Source: Asterias amurensis
Taxonomy: Eukaryota; Echinodermata; Asteroidea; Forcipulatida; Asteriidae
Reading direction: 5' to 3'
Assembly (NCBI RefSeq): GCF_032118995.1
Contig: NC_092650.1
Location: 5,766,001-5,830,000, forward strand
DNA: 64,000 bases
The notes under the pieces are model-generated. The model was given only the letters and a program-made list of their open reading frames with translations. It was not told the origin of the DNA and did not search any database. Both the position numbers and the translations under genes were made by a program. This document shows, one piece after another, positions 12,401 through 22,000 of this stretch (positions within the stretch are counted from its first letter, which is position 1; every line of letters begins with the position of its first letter).

Positions 12401-12566
12401 CCCCCTACCGTCTCCCACCAGGGACCTAAGGTGGGACAGACACTCCAAGCAAGGGGTGCATTTCATCAAGAGTAACCCCCGAGTCACGCCGGGAGGCAAG
12501 ATTCATTTTGAGGTCTCGTTCAATCCATCTCAGGGAAGCCTTCATTTTAACTTTGAAGTGTTGTGA
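483..12566 (+). CDS. PRMT7: Protein arginine N-methyltransferase 7
   Basis: A SAM-dependent enzyme; the family makes monomethylarginine on proteins such as histones. Exons: 483-713 (ATG at 498, or 558 or later), 1620-1769, 2603-2711, 4124-4236, 5399-5873, 7320-7513, 8826-8909, 9737-9874, 10790-11026, 11713-11870, 12320-12566 (TGA). All junctions keep phase and use GT-AG. From ATG 498 the protein is 706 residues; human PRMT7 has 692. The first methyltransferase half has the SAM loop VLDIGTGTG (96-104) and the double-Glu loop [11 protein letters not shown] (E172, E181). The degenerate second half has GEPFF and [10 protein letters not shown]. Other diagnostic stretches are [17 protein letters not shown] and ALWMEY. 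The start is uncertain: pyrimidines plus CAG before 483 look like an acceptor, so noncoding exons may lie outside the window, and residues 1-28 have no human counterpart. An AATAAA at 13583 is a weak polyadenylation candidate. Confidence 0.96.
759..1350. repeat. Tandem array of ~147-bp hairpin units with G-runs (PRMT7 intron 1)
   Basis: Four units begin near 762, 912, 1058 and 1200, giving a period of about 143-150 bp. Each holds an imperfect foldback: one arm reads AGTTGCGATTATCGTAACCC and continues into TCC, the other reads GGAGGGTTATCGCAACT. A run of 7-12 G follows, then ATATCCAAAAAGGCTACCGT. The reading frames across the array are by-products of the repeat. A single diverged copy of the same hairpin lies at 24088-24152. 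Confidence 0.9.
1786..1934. repeat. Family D foldback element, truncated
   Basis: Starts with GGCCCAATTTCATAAAGC and contains the internal CTTAGCAGAAAATAC and AGCAACTGGTGCCCCACT motifs shared with the other D copies. Its 3' arm is missing and family A copy 1 begins where it should be, so A probably inserted into or next to it. It lies in PRMT7 intron 2. Confidence 0.65.
1934..2307. mobile_element. Family A TTAA-type foldback MITE, copy 1
   Basis: Ends are diverged copies of the family A terminus (GTGGACACTATTGGTAAT and its complement). It has the central palindrome built on GAGGTCTCGAAATC and the internal GAAGGAGCC and TACCAAGTAAGGTTTTATGC segments. About 374 bp, in PRMT7 intron 2. No transposase frame. 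Confidence 0.8.
3095..3468. mobile_element. Family B TTAA-type foldback MITE, copy 1
   Basis: Bounded by TTAAAGCCATTGGACC and GGTCCAATGGCTTTAA, which form terminal inverted repeats with a TTAA at each end. The inner palindrome TCTCGTTAACGAGA sits near the middle. 374 bp, in PRMT7 intron 3. Other copies are at 6630, 26552 and 60568. Confidence 0.88.
3480..3640. repeat. Family J dispersed repeat, copy 1
   Basis: The segment with GACTAGCCA, a run of TGGTCCACC-like words, GGGATGCTTTTCGACACTGA and CTTGCAGAGAATTCTG closely resembles 28248-28450. The class is unknown. Confidence 0.55.
3706..3880. repeat. Family C foldback element, copy 1
   Basis: A near-complete palindrome of 175 bp. The left arm is GGGGTGGATTTCACAAAGGT and the right arm is ACCTTTGTGAAATCCACCCC. 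The interior is made of repeated TTAGGACTAGTCCTA words. Copies also lie at 20794, 21633 and 51052. Confidence 0.85.
4870..4996. repeat. Long inverted repeat (cruciform-capable)
   Basis: GGTTTTCAACTAGTGGTTTA on the left is mirrored by TAAACCACTAGTTGAAAACC on the right. A second inner pair (AGGCCTGGTTCTTGATAAT and its complement) leaves only a short loop around TCTCGACTTCGTCTCGG. No coding potential. Confidence 0.85.
5052..5166. repeat. 22-bp minisatellite, about five units
   Basis: Five near-identical units of the type AAAAGCACCCTCACTGGGGT stand head to tail in PRMT7 intron 4. Base changes occur mainly at the AC/GC pair. Confidence 0.9.
6630..7002. mobile_element. Family B TTAA-type foldback MITE, copy 2
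   Basis: TTAAAGCCATTGGACCCTTT at the left; the right end GAAAGTGTATGATGGCTTTAA is a mutated version of the inverted terminus. 373 bp, in PRMT7 intron 5. Its right end runs directly into a family D copy. Confidence 0.88.
7019..7215. repeat. Family D foldback element, copy 2 (decayed)
   Basis: Begins CCCAATTTCATAGAGCTG and carries GAAAATACTGCTTATTAGC and a GAGTGGGGCACTAATTGCAAC segment matching D1. The right arm is not recognisable. Confidence 0.5.
7536..7705. repeat. Family M foldback element, copy 1
   Basis: Starts CCCCTTCCACAACGCGCAGC and has an interior of GTCAAAA, GCACAAA and CTCCCAAAATG words that matches the copy at 38936-39133. The right arm near GTGCATTGTGGCAACC is diverged. Lies just after PRMT7 exon 6. 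Confidence 0.6.
8175..8560. mobile_element. Family A TTAA-type foldback MITE, copy 2
   Basis: TTAAAGACACTGGACACTAT at the left and ATAGTGTCCAGTGCCTTTAA at the right. About 386 bp with the shared interior, including the central GAGACCTCAACTGAGGTCTC palindrome. In PRMT7 intron 6. Confidence 0.9.
8975..9262. mobile_element. Family E CpG-rich foldback element, copy 1
   Basis: The inverted ends are CCATAGAGTTACATATAAGA and TCATATACAACTCTATGG, with inner arms AACTAGAGCGCGCAC and GTGCGCCCTCTAGTT. The interior is CpG-rich with GCGGCCATTTTGTAAGTTGA. A second copy lies at 45125-45421. 288 bp. Confidence 0.85.
9886..10026 (+). mobile_element. tRNA-derived SINE (family G), copy 1
   Basis: Contains a decayed B-box region (GTGGGTTCCAATCTCACC) followed by the family body GATATGCCTGTGATTT, CACAGAACTCGGGTAAA and TACTGAGTCTACAGTGCT. 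The body recurs on both strands through the window. Lies in PRMT7 intron 8. Confidence 0.7.
10140..10455. mobile_element. Family A TTAA-type foldback MITE, copy 3 (3'-truncated)
   Basis: TTAAAGACACTGGACACTTT at the left and the usual interior. The right end stops after ACCAATAGTGTCC and lacks the terminal CTTTAA. A SINE-like element follows within about 20 bp. Confidence 0.82.
10475..10745 (+). mobile_element. tRNA-derived SINE (family H)
   Basis: The A-box-like and B-box-like words (GCCCAGCGGTCAAG and GTGGGTTCATATCCTGG) and the following TCGTGACACTTGTGTCCTGA parallel the head of the element at 36828. The body differs (GGATGGGATGTAAAGCCGTT), so it may be a sister subfamily. It ends about 45 bp before PRMT7 exon 9. 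Confidence 0.65.
11333..11660. repeat. ~65-bp tandem repeat, about five units
   Basis: Units start at TTCAAATTGG near 11334, 11402, 11466, 11529 and 11591. Each has a GAGACTTGCACAGTCTA-like middle and an ATGCATGGTTGGGACCAACT end. Lies in PRMT7 intron 9, ending some 50 bp before exon 10. Confidence 0.88.
12070..12225. repeat. Family D-type foldback fragment
   Basis: Ends with GCAGAGCCATGAAATTGGGC, the D-family right terminus. The interior, with TTCCCTGCTAACCCGTGAAA and CGCTTAC-type words, matches the D copy at 42164-42416. Confidence 0.6.
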
Positions 12567-12883
12567 TATCGGAAAGAGTTTTAAGATTTCTGTATTTTTA
12601 CTTTCTTAATTTTTACCGCATTCCTTCTGGAGTTCAAGTCCAGTACTTCTAAGGTTCAGCATTGTAATTTCAAATTTCCAAACTGAGACTGTTGACTTGA
12701 GTTGACATTTGGGGCTGTTGGGTTGGCATTGTAGTTTCTTTCCTCACCCTGTGCCTTCCACCTCTAGGACCCTGGTTCGAACCACATCAGGGGCATTATC
12801 TGACAGTGGTTTGTTGGTTTTCCCTCAGGGTTTTCTTCCCGAATCTCTAACTTCTCTCCATGGGGTTCTTGAATAGTGTAGTG

Positions 12884-13218
12884 ACCTATGGGTGGCACGG
12901 TGGACTTGTGCGTAAAGCGCTCGCCTCTCACCAAGATGATCCCGGTTCGATTCCTAGCCAGGGCCATGTGAGTTGAGTTGTGCGTTGGTTCTCTGCTGTG
13001 CCAAGAGGGTTTTCCAGACTATCCGGTTTTCCTCCCTCGGGAAAAATCAAACCCTTTTATCTTGGCTGTGCTCCATGGTCATAATGGGTTGATGTGGCTT
13101 GCAGCTGAAGGCGCCCTTGCATGCCTGCTTCTCGAACACGTTGTAGCTGCGTCCTTCGCAATTTAGCTCTAGCTACGAGTAAGGATGATTAGCCCCCCAA
13201 ATTATTATTGTTATTATA
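12884..13218 (+). mobile_element. tRNA-derived SINE with ATT tail
   Basis: The head carries A-box-like GGTGGCACGGTGG and B-box GGTTCGATTCC. The body is about 230 bp (TTTTCCAGACTATCCGGTTT, GGCGCCCTTGCATGCCTGC), ending in TTATTATTGTTATTAT. Likely within the PRMT7 3' UTR or just beyond. Confidence 0.75.
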
Positions 13219-13860
13219 TTAAATTCACTTTCCTGAGAATCCTTAGCTCGCAATCAGAATTTATGAGTAAACGAAAAGGTGACAGTCCTCCAAATATTTC
13301 TGCCGCGATATTATTTTAATTGTATATAATTTTTTAATTTAAAATAGAAGGGCATCTATGTTGCTCACTTACAGTACTTTTTACCTGAAATGAAAGACGA
13401 ATTCGCAGGGGTGTCTAAAATCAAAACAGAACGTAAAAAGACGGCCGGAGCGTTTTTTTTATCCGTTTGGCCATGAGACGCCAATAAGTAACATGAACAA
13501 TTTGTTGTAGGCAGGAGACAATAATAGCACTCTACACTGCTTCAGTCATTACCAGAATTCATTCTTTTATTGCACAATATTGAATAAAGCTTCATTATTA
13601 ATGAATTCCTTTTTTTATGAAGAGCAGTTTTGTTTTCTTCTTTTCTTGGTTTGTATTGTGCAAAAATAATTTTTATTTTTAAATGATGTCACTCATGACA
13701 TCACATGCTTACAACAACTCGCCGGGAAAAAAACATTAAACTCGACCGGAATGTTTTTCTTCCTTCAGAATAGAGAAATGAGTTGTTTTCATTTCTTTGA
13801 ACAAAGTGGAAGACTTGCCAGGGTTATTTGCCTAACTCTTAAGGATTCATGAACAACAGA

Positions 13861-14145
13861 TTTAAAGGCAGTGGACAATATTGGTAATTACTCAAAATAA
13901 TTGTTAGCGTAAAACCTTACTTGGTAACAAGTAATGGGGAGAGATTGATAGTACAAAACATTGTGAGAAACGGCTCCCTCTGAAGTGACGTAGTTTTCGA
14001 GAAAGAAGTCATTTTCCACAACTTTGATTTCAAAACCTCGGGTTTAGAATTTAAGGTCTCGAAATCAAGCATCTGAATGCACACAATTTTGTGTGACAGA
14101 CAAGGGTGTTTTTTCTTTCACTATTATCTCGCAACTTTAGGACTT
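13861..14145. mobile_element. Family A TTAA-type foldback MITE, copy 4 (truncated)
   Basis: Begins TTTAAAGGCAGTGGACAATA. It follows the family interior through the central palindrome and the AAGGGTGTTTTTTCTTTCA segment, then degenerates. Confidence 0.82.
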
Positions 14146-14304
14146 TAGTAATTTTAGGACCATTTTCAAATTTGATACAGAGTGTTAAATTTGACAAACG
14201 TTCAAATTATTGTCGCTTTCATCGAGTAGATTCCTGTAAGGCACATACAGTATATTAGGATATAAATTAAAACATATCTTTATAAAAAGTAAACGTTACT
14301 TTTA

Positions 14305-14385
14305 ATAATAATTATAATAATTGGTTGTTATATAGCGCACATCTAGCAGCTAGATCAAAATACTGTATAACATTATAATCCCTGT
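14305..14385 (-). mobile_element. SINE 3'-tail fragment
   Basis: On the minus strand it reads GTGCGCTATATAACAACC followed by an ATT-rich tail. This resembles the CACTATATAAAA-plus-ATT ending of the SINE at 36828-37190. The head is absent. Confidence 0.4.
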
Positions 14386-15604
14386 TCATCATGCACATTT
14401 TTAGACCATTCCTATAACTTTCTAAACTCCCTGTGGAGCATAATGACATCAAGCTGCTTAAATTAGCGCAGAGCCAGGTAGTTAACCAGGCACATTACTG
14501 ACCTCTCAGAATCCAATTTTTTTGGTTAAGTTAATTTTAAACCTGAATTTCAGGCAGCACTATTTGGCGAGTGCTTAAACTTCCTCTGCATTGGCATAGT
14601 GTATTTTAAGGCACTTTTTAATCTCAAATACCAAAAATTCAACATAAAATATCTTTTACAAAATACCATAGATTTCTTGTACTTCTACTCTCCCTTAATA
14701 TTTAAATCCTGTCTTAAATGATAATCAACCCCAAGGAAATAACTTGATTAACGTTTGAAAGTACCCTTTTATTTATCCTGGTCTCAAAAAGGTACCGAAA
14801 GTGAGAGCAATTTGAAACACTTTCTGGCCATCAACTCTTCAAACTAAAAAGATATTAAATAATGTGTATAATTTCATAGATTATACAATACATGTTGCTG
14901 GTATTTCAATAGTTCTACCAGTATATTTCTACTTCCAGTATTATTTCTGCTACCAGCACTTCTACTTCTCTTCCTTCCTACCCTACCCTCACACTGTATC
15001 GCCCAAAGCCAAATACTTCACATATTCACTGTGTTATGGCAAACAACTGTATTGTTATATGGGATTTGAGGCATTGCATGGTGAGGTATCAATGTATATT
15101 TGCTTTGCCGTAACACCATGTGTGTACTAGCTGGGTAGGCTAAGTTCTCTTTGAGAATTTGTCTTGCTGTATAATACAAGTATTCTACTACCGCGGAGTA
15201 GATTTTAAAAAAATTTGGGAGACTTCTCAGTTCTAAATAGAACTGTCCTGCTTATTATTAACTGCTACATTGTATCTTGGCAGATAGTAGGAAATCGACC
15301 GGGACCGCTACTTTTCGCTTGGTGGATCGAGGGGACTTCTCGTTATTAACTTCACTGCTATTTACCAAGTTATGACAAAACAACTTTTGTTCTTTGCTCC
15401 TAACACCAATTCGCACAATGAAGCTGAAAACCAAAAGTGTTTTGTTCCACATGAAACAAACCATCCCTGAAATGACAGACAGGGGTGCTAAAATGCGCAA
15501 TAAATTTGTGAGAAACATCAGAAGTGTACAAACGCATTATAAATATGTTTTGTAGCATTCCAGAGTTTCACACAAGTAGCTGTGTAAGATAAACATTATA
15601 CAAT

Positions 15605-15746
15605 TGTTGCACGCTGTGAGGGGGTCCATGGCGCTTTGTACACCCAAGGGGGGGGGGGGGGGATGGAACCCAAGGCAAAGCCAAGGGTGCCATTTCCCCT
15701 CGTGGGTGTACAAAACCCATGGACCCCAGTCACAGCGTGCAACAAC
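15605..15746. repeat. Family K foldback with poly-G centre
   Basis: TTGTTGCACGCTGTGAG at the left is inverted as CTCACAGCGTGCAACAA-like sequence at the right. Inner arms are GTCCATGG, TTGTACACCCA and complements. The arms are separated by a run of 14 G and an AAGGCAAAGCCAAGG segment. Confidence 0.85.
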
Positions 15747-16003
15747 CTTTGTAAAATTGTTATTCCTCTTCTCGAAGTTCTGTTGTCATCTTTAAACATT
15801 ATTATGACCGGTGTACATCACCTTTAATAATACCCGGCCCGTCGAGCCATGTGACATGCGTTTTTTGTTGCGCGTCACATGATTGGTTCTCGACCAATCA
15901 AACTTCACAGTTTGTTACCGAGGTATAACATTTGTGCTTGTTAATTCAATACCTAGTTTTCTGGAGAGTGTGTAATCTGTGTTTCAGTGAATTACATAGC
16001 TTA

Positions 16004-19000
16004 CTATTTCAAACTCTTCGGCTGACCATTACTATCAATCAGACCAAGCTCTGGGTCCTCTGCCGTCACTGGCCCTGGACCGACCTTGGTGTGGATAATG
16101 TACCTCAGGCTATTCGGAATGGGGTCGAAGGTCACAGCGGACTGAAGCTCCTGTGTGAAGATTGGCGGAAAAACACAATAAAAATAGGCATAGCATGAGA
16201 ATCAAACCGACCCCAAATTCAGGGCTGTGCTAAAAATTACATCCTTCCAGTGCCCTGTAATGCACATAATTCTAAGAGCACAATTCTGTAATAACTGTCA
16301 TGAAATTAGGTTCTGACCATTTTTAGGCAATCTTGTGCGAAGCATTATTTTTGATTACCTTTCATTTTGTAATGTTTTGAAATTTCACAAAAATTTTACT
16401 AGAGCGAGACTTGAACCTGTAACCACTGAATTTAAGGTGCCAGTGATTTACCAACTGAGCTATCTAGCGGCCCTATGTTGTTTTTTTTTTATATTGAAAC
16501 AAAAGTCGCATCACCTTTAAAAGGAGATCCCTCTAAGGAGCTAGAGCTTTTTTATAAAAATGTTTTCAACAAAATGGCACTACTATTACCTTGCTTGGGG
16601 TGTGGATATCCGCGGGTAGACCTCTGATGAAGACGTCTTCCTTGTCCTCGTCTCCTTGGGGTAGGAAGTGATTGATGAAGGAGAGAAGCTCGCTTACATC
16701 GTTCTCAAGAGTAAAGAGAACGGCATTGGGTCCCGCATCAAAAGTATATGCTGCCTGTGGGGGAAAAAAACATAAATAACATTTAATTTACAAATTTTTG
16801 GTTTACCCATAAACCAATGTGCGTGAGCACTGTATACTCAGTACTTTCCCCGAGTTCTGTGAAAAAATCACAGGCATTTTACATGGGCTGGGTTCGAACC
16901 CAGGACCTTTGCAATTCTAGAGCAGATGTCTTACCAACTAGACCACTGAGATTGCCCGATAGCTAAAGCAGTTCGAATACTATATTAGAAATTTTGTGAA
17001 GCAGAAAAATTAGCTTAGTGGTCAGAAATTAGTATGTTAACCATGTTTAAATACTACATACTACAATTGCTATCTTATTTGTCAACCTAAATCTACCGAC
17101 TCGTTCAAATCTTCTCAAAAACTTGTCTCTTTGGTACTTCAGCTTTAAGTGCTTAGAATTGCCAGCAAAAAGTGTGAAAAAACGGTAGTAAAAATACTTT
17201 AAACACCATTAAAAAAATGCTTTAAAATGGCAGTAAAAAGTGCCATATAAATGTTATTATTTGGTGACATCTGCTTACTTTAGTTTGTTTCTTGAATGCA
17301 TTGAAGGCATGTACAAGCCTAACGATGTGTCTTGATGTATCATTCATGTAGGAGATGGGTGGGTAGGTATCTAGACAAACTGCATGAAACTGGTTACTAT
17401 CCTGAAAAGAAGAAAAACAAATCAATTCACAAGAGTGATTTTAAAGTTTGTATGGTGAAGGTACAAAACAAAGGTAGTCAACGAAAGATTTGATTTACGC
17501 TTGTCACAACTTAATTAGAGTGAACTTATTATGGGACATTGTGCGACTTGTGACTTCACTTGACTTGCAAAAAGTTGGCTTGTGACTTGACTTGACTTGA
17601 GGAAAGATGACTTGGCTACAACACTGCTACTAGACCAATAAGCTTGTCAAAAAACCTAGAGGCATTTTGAATCATTTACATTTGCGGCCGGTAAAACCTT
17701 GACCGATCCACTCTTACCTTCATTGTGAGTTCTGCAAACGTCTTAAAGTCTTTCTCCTCGATAGCGGTCGTCATAGCAACCATTCTGTCGGGTACGATCT
17801 TCTCAGCTCGGTGGGGAAGGAGAGGACTGGTTTCTACTGTGGATTGCATACCGGCTGTGCTGCTGGTTGCTTTCTTGTGGTCACTCACCTTCAGGTAGTG
17901 ATCAAGAAATAAGTTGGATATGAATCTTTGCATGACAGAAGTATATTATTACGAAGAGAGGTTTGCGTAACACAATGTGAATATCTCTCTTTCAAGAAAT
18001 AGCTGAGCGGTGTTGCAATAGGAGACTTTCTTGGACGATAGGTGGCAGCAGACTTACCGGGTAAAGCCATTGTTCTCAGAATTATGCGCACCTTCAGAAC
18101 TACAAAAACAATGGAAATTTACGCGGTAAGTTTGCTGCCACCTAGCGTTGGAAAGTCTCCCATTACAAATACCACTTCCCTCCCCACATCCCACAAAAAG
18201 CAAAACAAAACAAACAAACGAAGTACCGAAAACAGACACAAGAATGCAATCAACAAAAACAATAAAATTCACCTACCCAGAAAGGATAAACCTGAAACAT
18301 TACAAGAGAAAGTAATCAAAGACACACATAAGAATGTTTTTCTTGTTTTAAAAGCTTCACACCAGGGGCCAATTTCATAGAGCTGCTTAAGCAAAAAATT
18401 TGCTGAAGCACGAAAATAGCTCGCTTATTTTACACATGTTACTGGCCAAAATTTCCTGCCATATACATTGCTTATAACTAGTATTAAGCTGTTGTTTACT
18501 TAGTGTTACAATTGAGTGGAGTCTTGGCCGGTAATCTGATTTTACTAAGCAATGAAATTTTTGCTTAAGCAAAATTTTTTTGCTTAAGCAGCTTTGTGAA
18601 ATTGGGCCCTGGGTTCAATTTGATATTTCTGCTCAAGCAACAAATCTGTGCTTCTGGAAGCAGGGAAATCTCTGCTTACATCAATCAAATTTCACGGGTT
18701 AGCATGGAAACTTTGCTTGCGCTTGTGCATACTCCACGTCACTAGGCCCTTCTTTGCTTACACAGCTAGCGTAAAAATTCAGCCCTTGCACAGTAAGCTG
18801 AGAACAGTGATCGTAAGTGCAGAATCAGCCGTAAACAGAACCATGAAATTGGGCAACTGTATATACAATTGTGACACTGCCCAGGACGGGGCTAAAAACT
18901 CCCTCGTACCTACCACTAAAATCAATATCCTCATCTCAGGCCAGTAATCCTCAGTCACGACTTGTTCAGCGATGCTATCTTCCCCTGTTTCCTCTTCACC

Positions 19001-22000
19001 CATCAGCCATTGTACAAACCCTCCGTACATGCTACGGCAGGCACTGCCTGATCCCTGCCGGGCTATGTCCGATACATTGCCCTCTACCTTGAACACTTTA
19101 GCCAGAGTTGCCACTGTGGAAAAGAAAATATTGTTGATATTTTAAAAAAATAATCTTTCTAAAAGATCGCATTTTGTTTTCTACAATCAGTTCTTGATTG
19201 TCTTTGATTTTCATCGTTTCAAATTATTCTTTTGCAAGCACAGTTGTTAGGTACTGCTATTTCTCCCTTATTTCTCCCTTAATTCCCCTGTGGAGACCCA
19301 GTTTAACAAAGAAAAAATGTGTCAGCCTTTGTTCCATTGTGTTACAGTCTCCACACCTGTATGTAAGCCTATCCTAAGATGCACACACAACCTTAAATAT
19401 TCCGTTTGTTGTTCTGTTATTCCCTTTTCTAAAGAAATCCCTTGTGGGGTCCAGGTTGAACAAAGCATTCCCTCATGGGGTCCATTGTGTAAAATTCCCA
19501 ACAAGGCACTTCCATAAGCCCACAAGGACAGACAGGGCAAATTCTATGATTGTTTTGGGTTCGCCGCCAGGGCATAAAATGTCAATTTGATTACGATATG
19601 GAAAGGTTTGCGCTAACACCATGTAATGACTATCTCTAATGAGTTGGGGTGGTTCTGAAAAGAACCATTGGTTATGATCAACCCAAACATTACATGGTGT
19701 TACCGCAAACCTTTCCATATCATATTTTCACTATGCATAGTTTAAAATCCTACTTAATTTAATTAAGGTTCAATAAGTTTCAGATATCCCTCTTGGTATA
19801 AACTCATTTCCCTTGTTGTAGTGCCTTACCTAAGCACGCATATCCTGCAGCAGAGGAAGCCAGGCCTGCTGCAGTAGGGAAGTTATTCTCGGAGCAGATG
19901 TGTACTTTCCAATCCAACATGGCCGCTGGAGTGACCCCATCTTTGGTTGGGGAGCTTTTCCTCTTACGAGCTCTCTGACGGACTTGAAATGAAAACAACA
20001 TTTCAAAACAGTCAATTTATATTATAACACCCCAACAGCCAATTATCATCCTGGTACACGTAACGTTTGTACACACGTTTTAGATACACAGATACACAAC
20101 TCATCGGGTTCGAGGTGGGTAAAAAGACGTCTGGGTACTGCACGCCGTGTGATAGTCATCAGACTATCACACGGCAAACAATGCACTATCACACGGCCGC
20201 CGTTTCTAGTAAAACTAGTAAAACTAAGACATGTCAACATATCTAAGACATATCGTGTGAGGCGCTTTTAACCAATGAAAAGGCAGAATATTTGTGAGGG
20301 GTGTTATAAAAAAAATATTATTTCACCGATGTGAACTAAGGACTGTATACTCAGTAGTTCCCCGAGTTCTGTGACAAAAACACTCACAGGCAAGTCACTC
20401 GGGTTGAATTTAAAATACAATATTTATTATTATTATTATTATTTTATTTGCCAAAACAGTACACACAAAAATACAAGACAATAGACCCCGAGATGGACAA
20501 GGGACAAAAAAAGTAAATACATACTATGATCCGTAGATCTGTCGCCCCACATCTGGGGTACACAATAAAACTAATATAGATTTAACATAATATAGTACAC
20601 AAAGCAATAATAAAAGCAGATAATTATTGCATTGGTGTAAGGGTAAAAACAAGTAATATATAGTTATCTTAACTTTATGCTATAAAAAAGCATACTCACT
20701 TTCTGCTAGGCACTTCTTCAAACGTGGGTTGTCCAGTGATTCTTCCCTAAAATTAAATAGTTAAGCTCATTATAATGCACGTAAAAAGACCTTGCCGTCG
20801 ATTTCACCAAACTCATCCTAACATAGGATTAGTCTTAGGACGAGTTAAGTTCTCTTTCTGAAGACAAAGGACGCATTGAACCAATTCTAAGAATAGGACG
20901 GGTTACTCGTCCTAACGCGAGCTAGGATTAATCCTAGCGTTTTGTGAAATCGGCCGCAGTACCCCTATCACTATAAGAGAAGGTGTTCGCTTGGGTATTT
21001 CTTACATCCAATGTGTACATAACTTGCCCTACCTGGGCCCTGCATCAGAAACATCAAGATCTAGACTGAAGTAGATTTTTTTTTATAACCTCTTTTATAT
21101 TATAAGATGCCTTTCGACAATTCCAAATGAAACAGTTTAAAGGCAGTGGACACTATTGGTAATTACTCAAAATAATTATCAGCATAAAACCTTACTTGTT
21201 AACGAGTAATGGGGAGCTGTTGATAGTAAAATACATTGTGACAAACGGCTCCCTCTGAAGTAACGTAGTTTTCGAGAAAGAGATAATTTTCCTTGAATTT
21301 GATTTTGAGACATCAGATTAGAATTTGAGGTCTCGAAATCAAGCATCTGAAAGTACACAACTTCGTGTTACAAGGGTGTTTTTCTGTCAATCTCGCAACT
21401 TCGATGGCCGATTGAGCTCAAATGTTCAAATGTTTTATTTTATTTTATGCATATTATGTTGAGATACACCAAGTGAGAAGACTGGTCTTTAGAAAATTAC
21501 CAAAAGTGTCCAATGCCTTTAAATGAATCAAAGTCAGTAATTTGTGCCTGAAATTACATGTTACCACTGTTCCAATGGAAGTGACTTTTGCAAAATGAAA
21601 ATGAAATTGCCCTCTTAAAGATGAAACTCCATGGGTGGATTTCACAAAGAGTTAAGACTAGTCTTATACCGAGTTAGGATGAGTTACTCGTCCTAACTTA
21701 GAACTAGCCATACATTTTAAATATCTCTTAGGAGCTAGGACTAGTCCTAAGCTAAGACTAGTCCTAAGCTAGGACTAGTCCTAAGCTAGGACTAGTCCTA
21801 AGCTAGGACTAGTCCTAAACTCTTTGTGAAATCGACCCCAGGCCTCTCTTGTACATCAGTTGTCACAGGACGTATGATAATAAATAAACAAATTTTAAAG
21901 CATCCACACCTGCCATTCAGCCAGATTCTGTCTGTCTTGAATTTATTACTAGCAGCAACAGTTGTTTTTGTACAAAGTTGATCGATATCTAGCGTTGCAC

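Larger units (their letters stand above)
12567..16003. other. Convergent intergenic region PRMT7 / MVD
   Basis: Between the stop codons of PRMT7 (plus) and MVD (minus). It holds the 3' UTRs, a SINE (12884-13218), a truncated family A copy (13861-14145), a SINE-type tail (14305-14385) and foldback K (15605-15746). The remainder, including 14386-15600, is AT-rich single-copy-looking DNA in which I see no gene. Confidence 0.7.
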
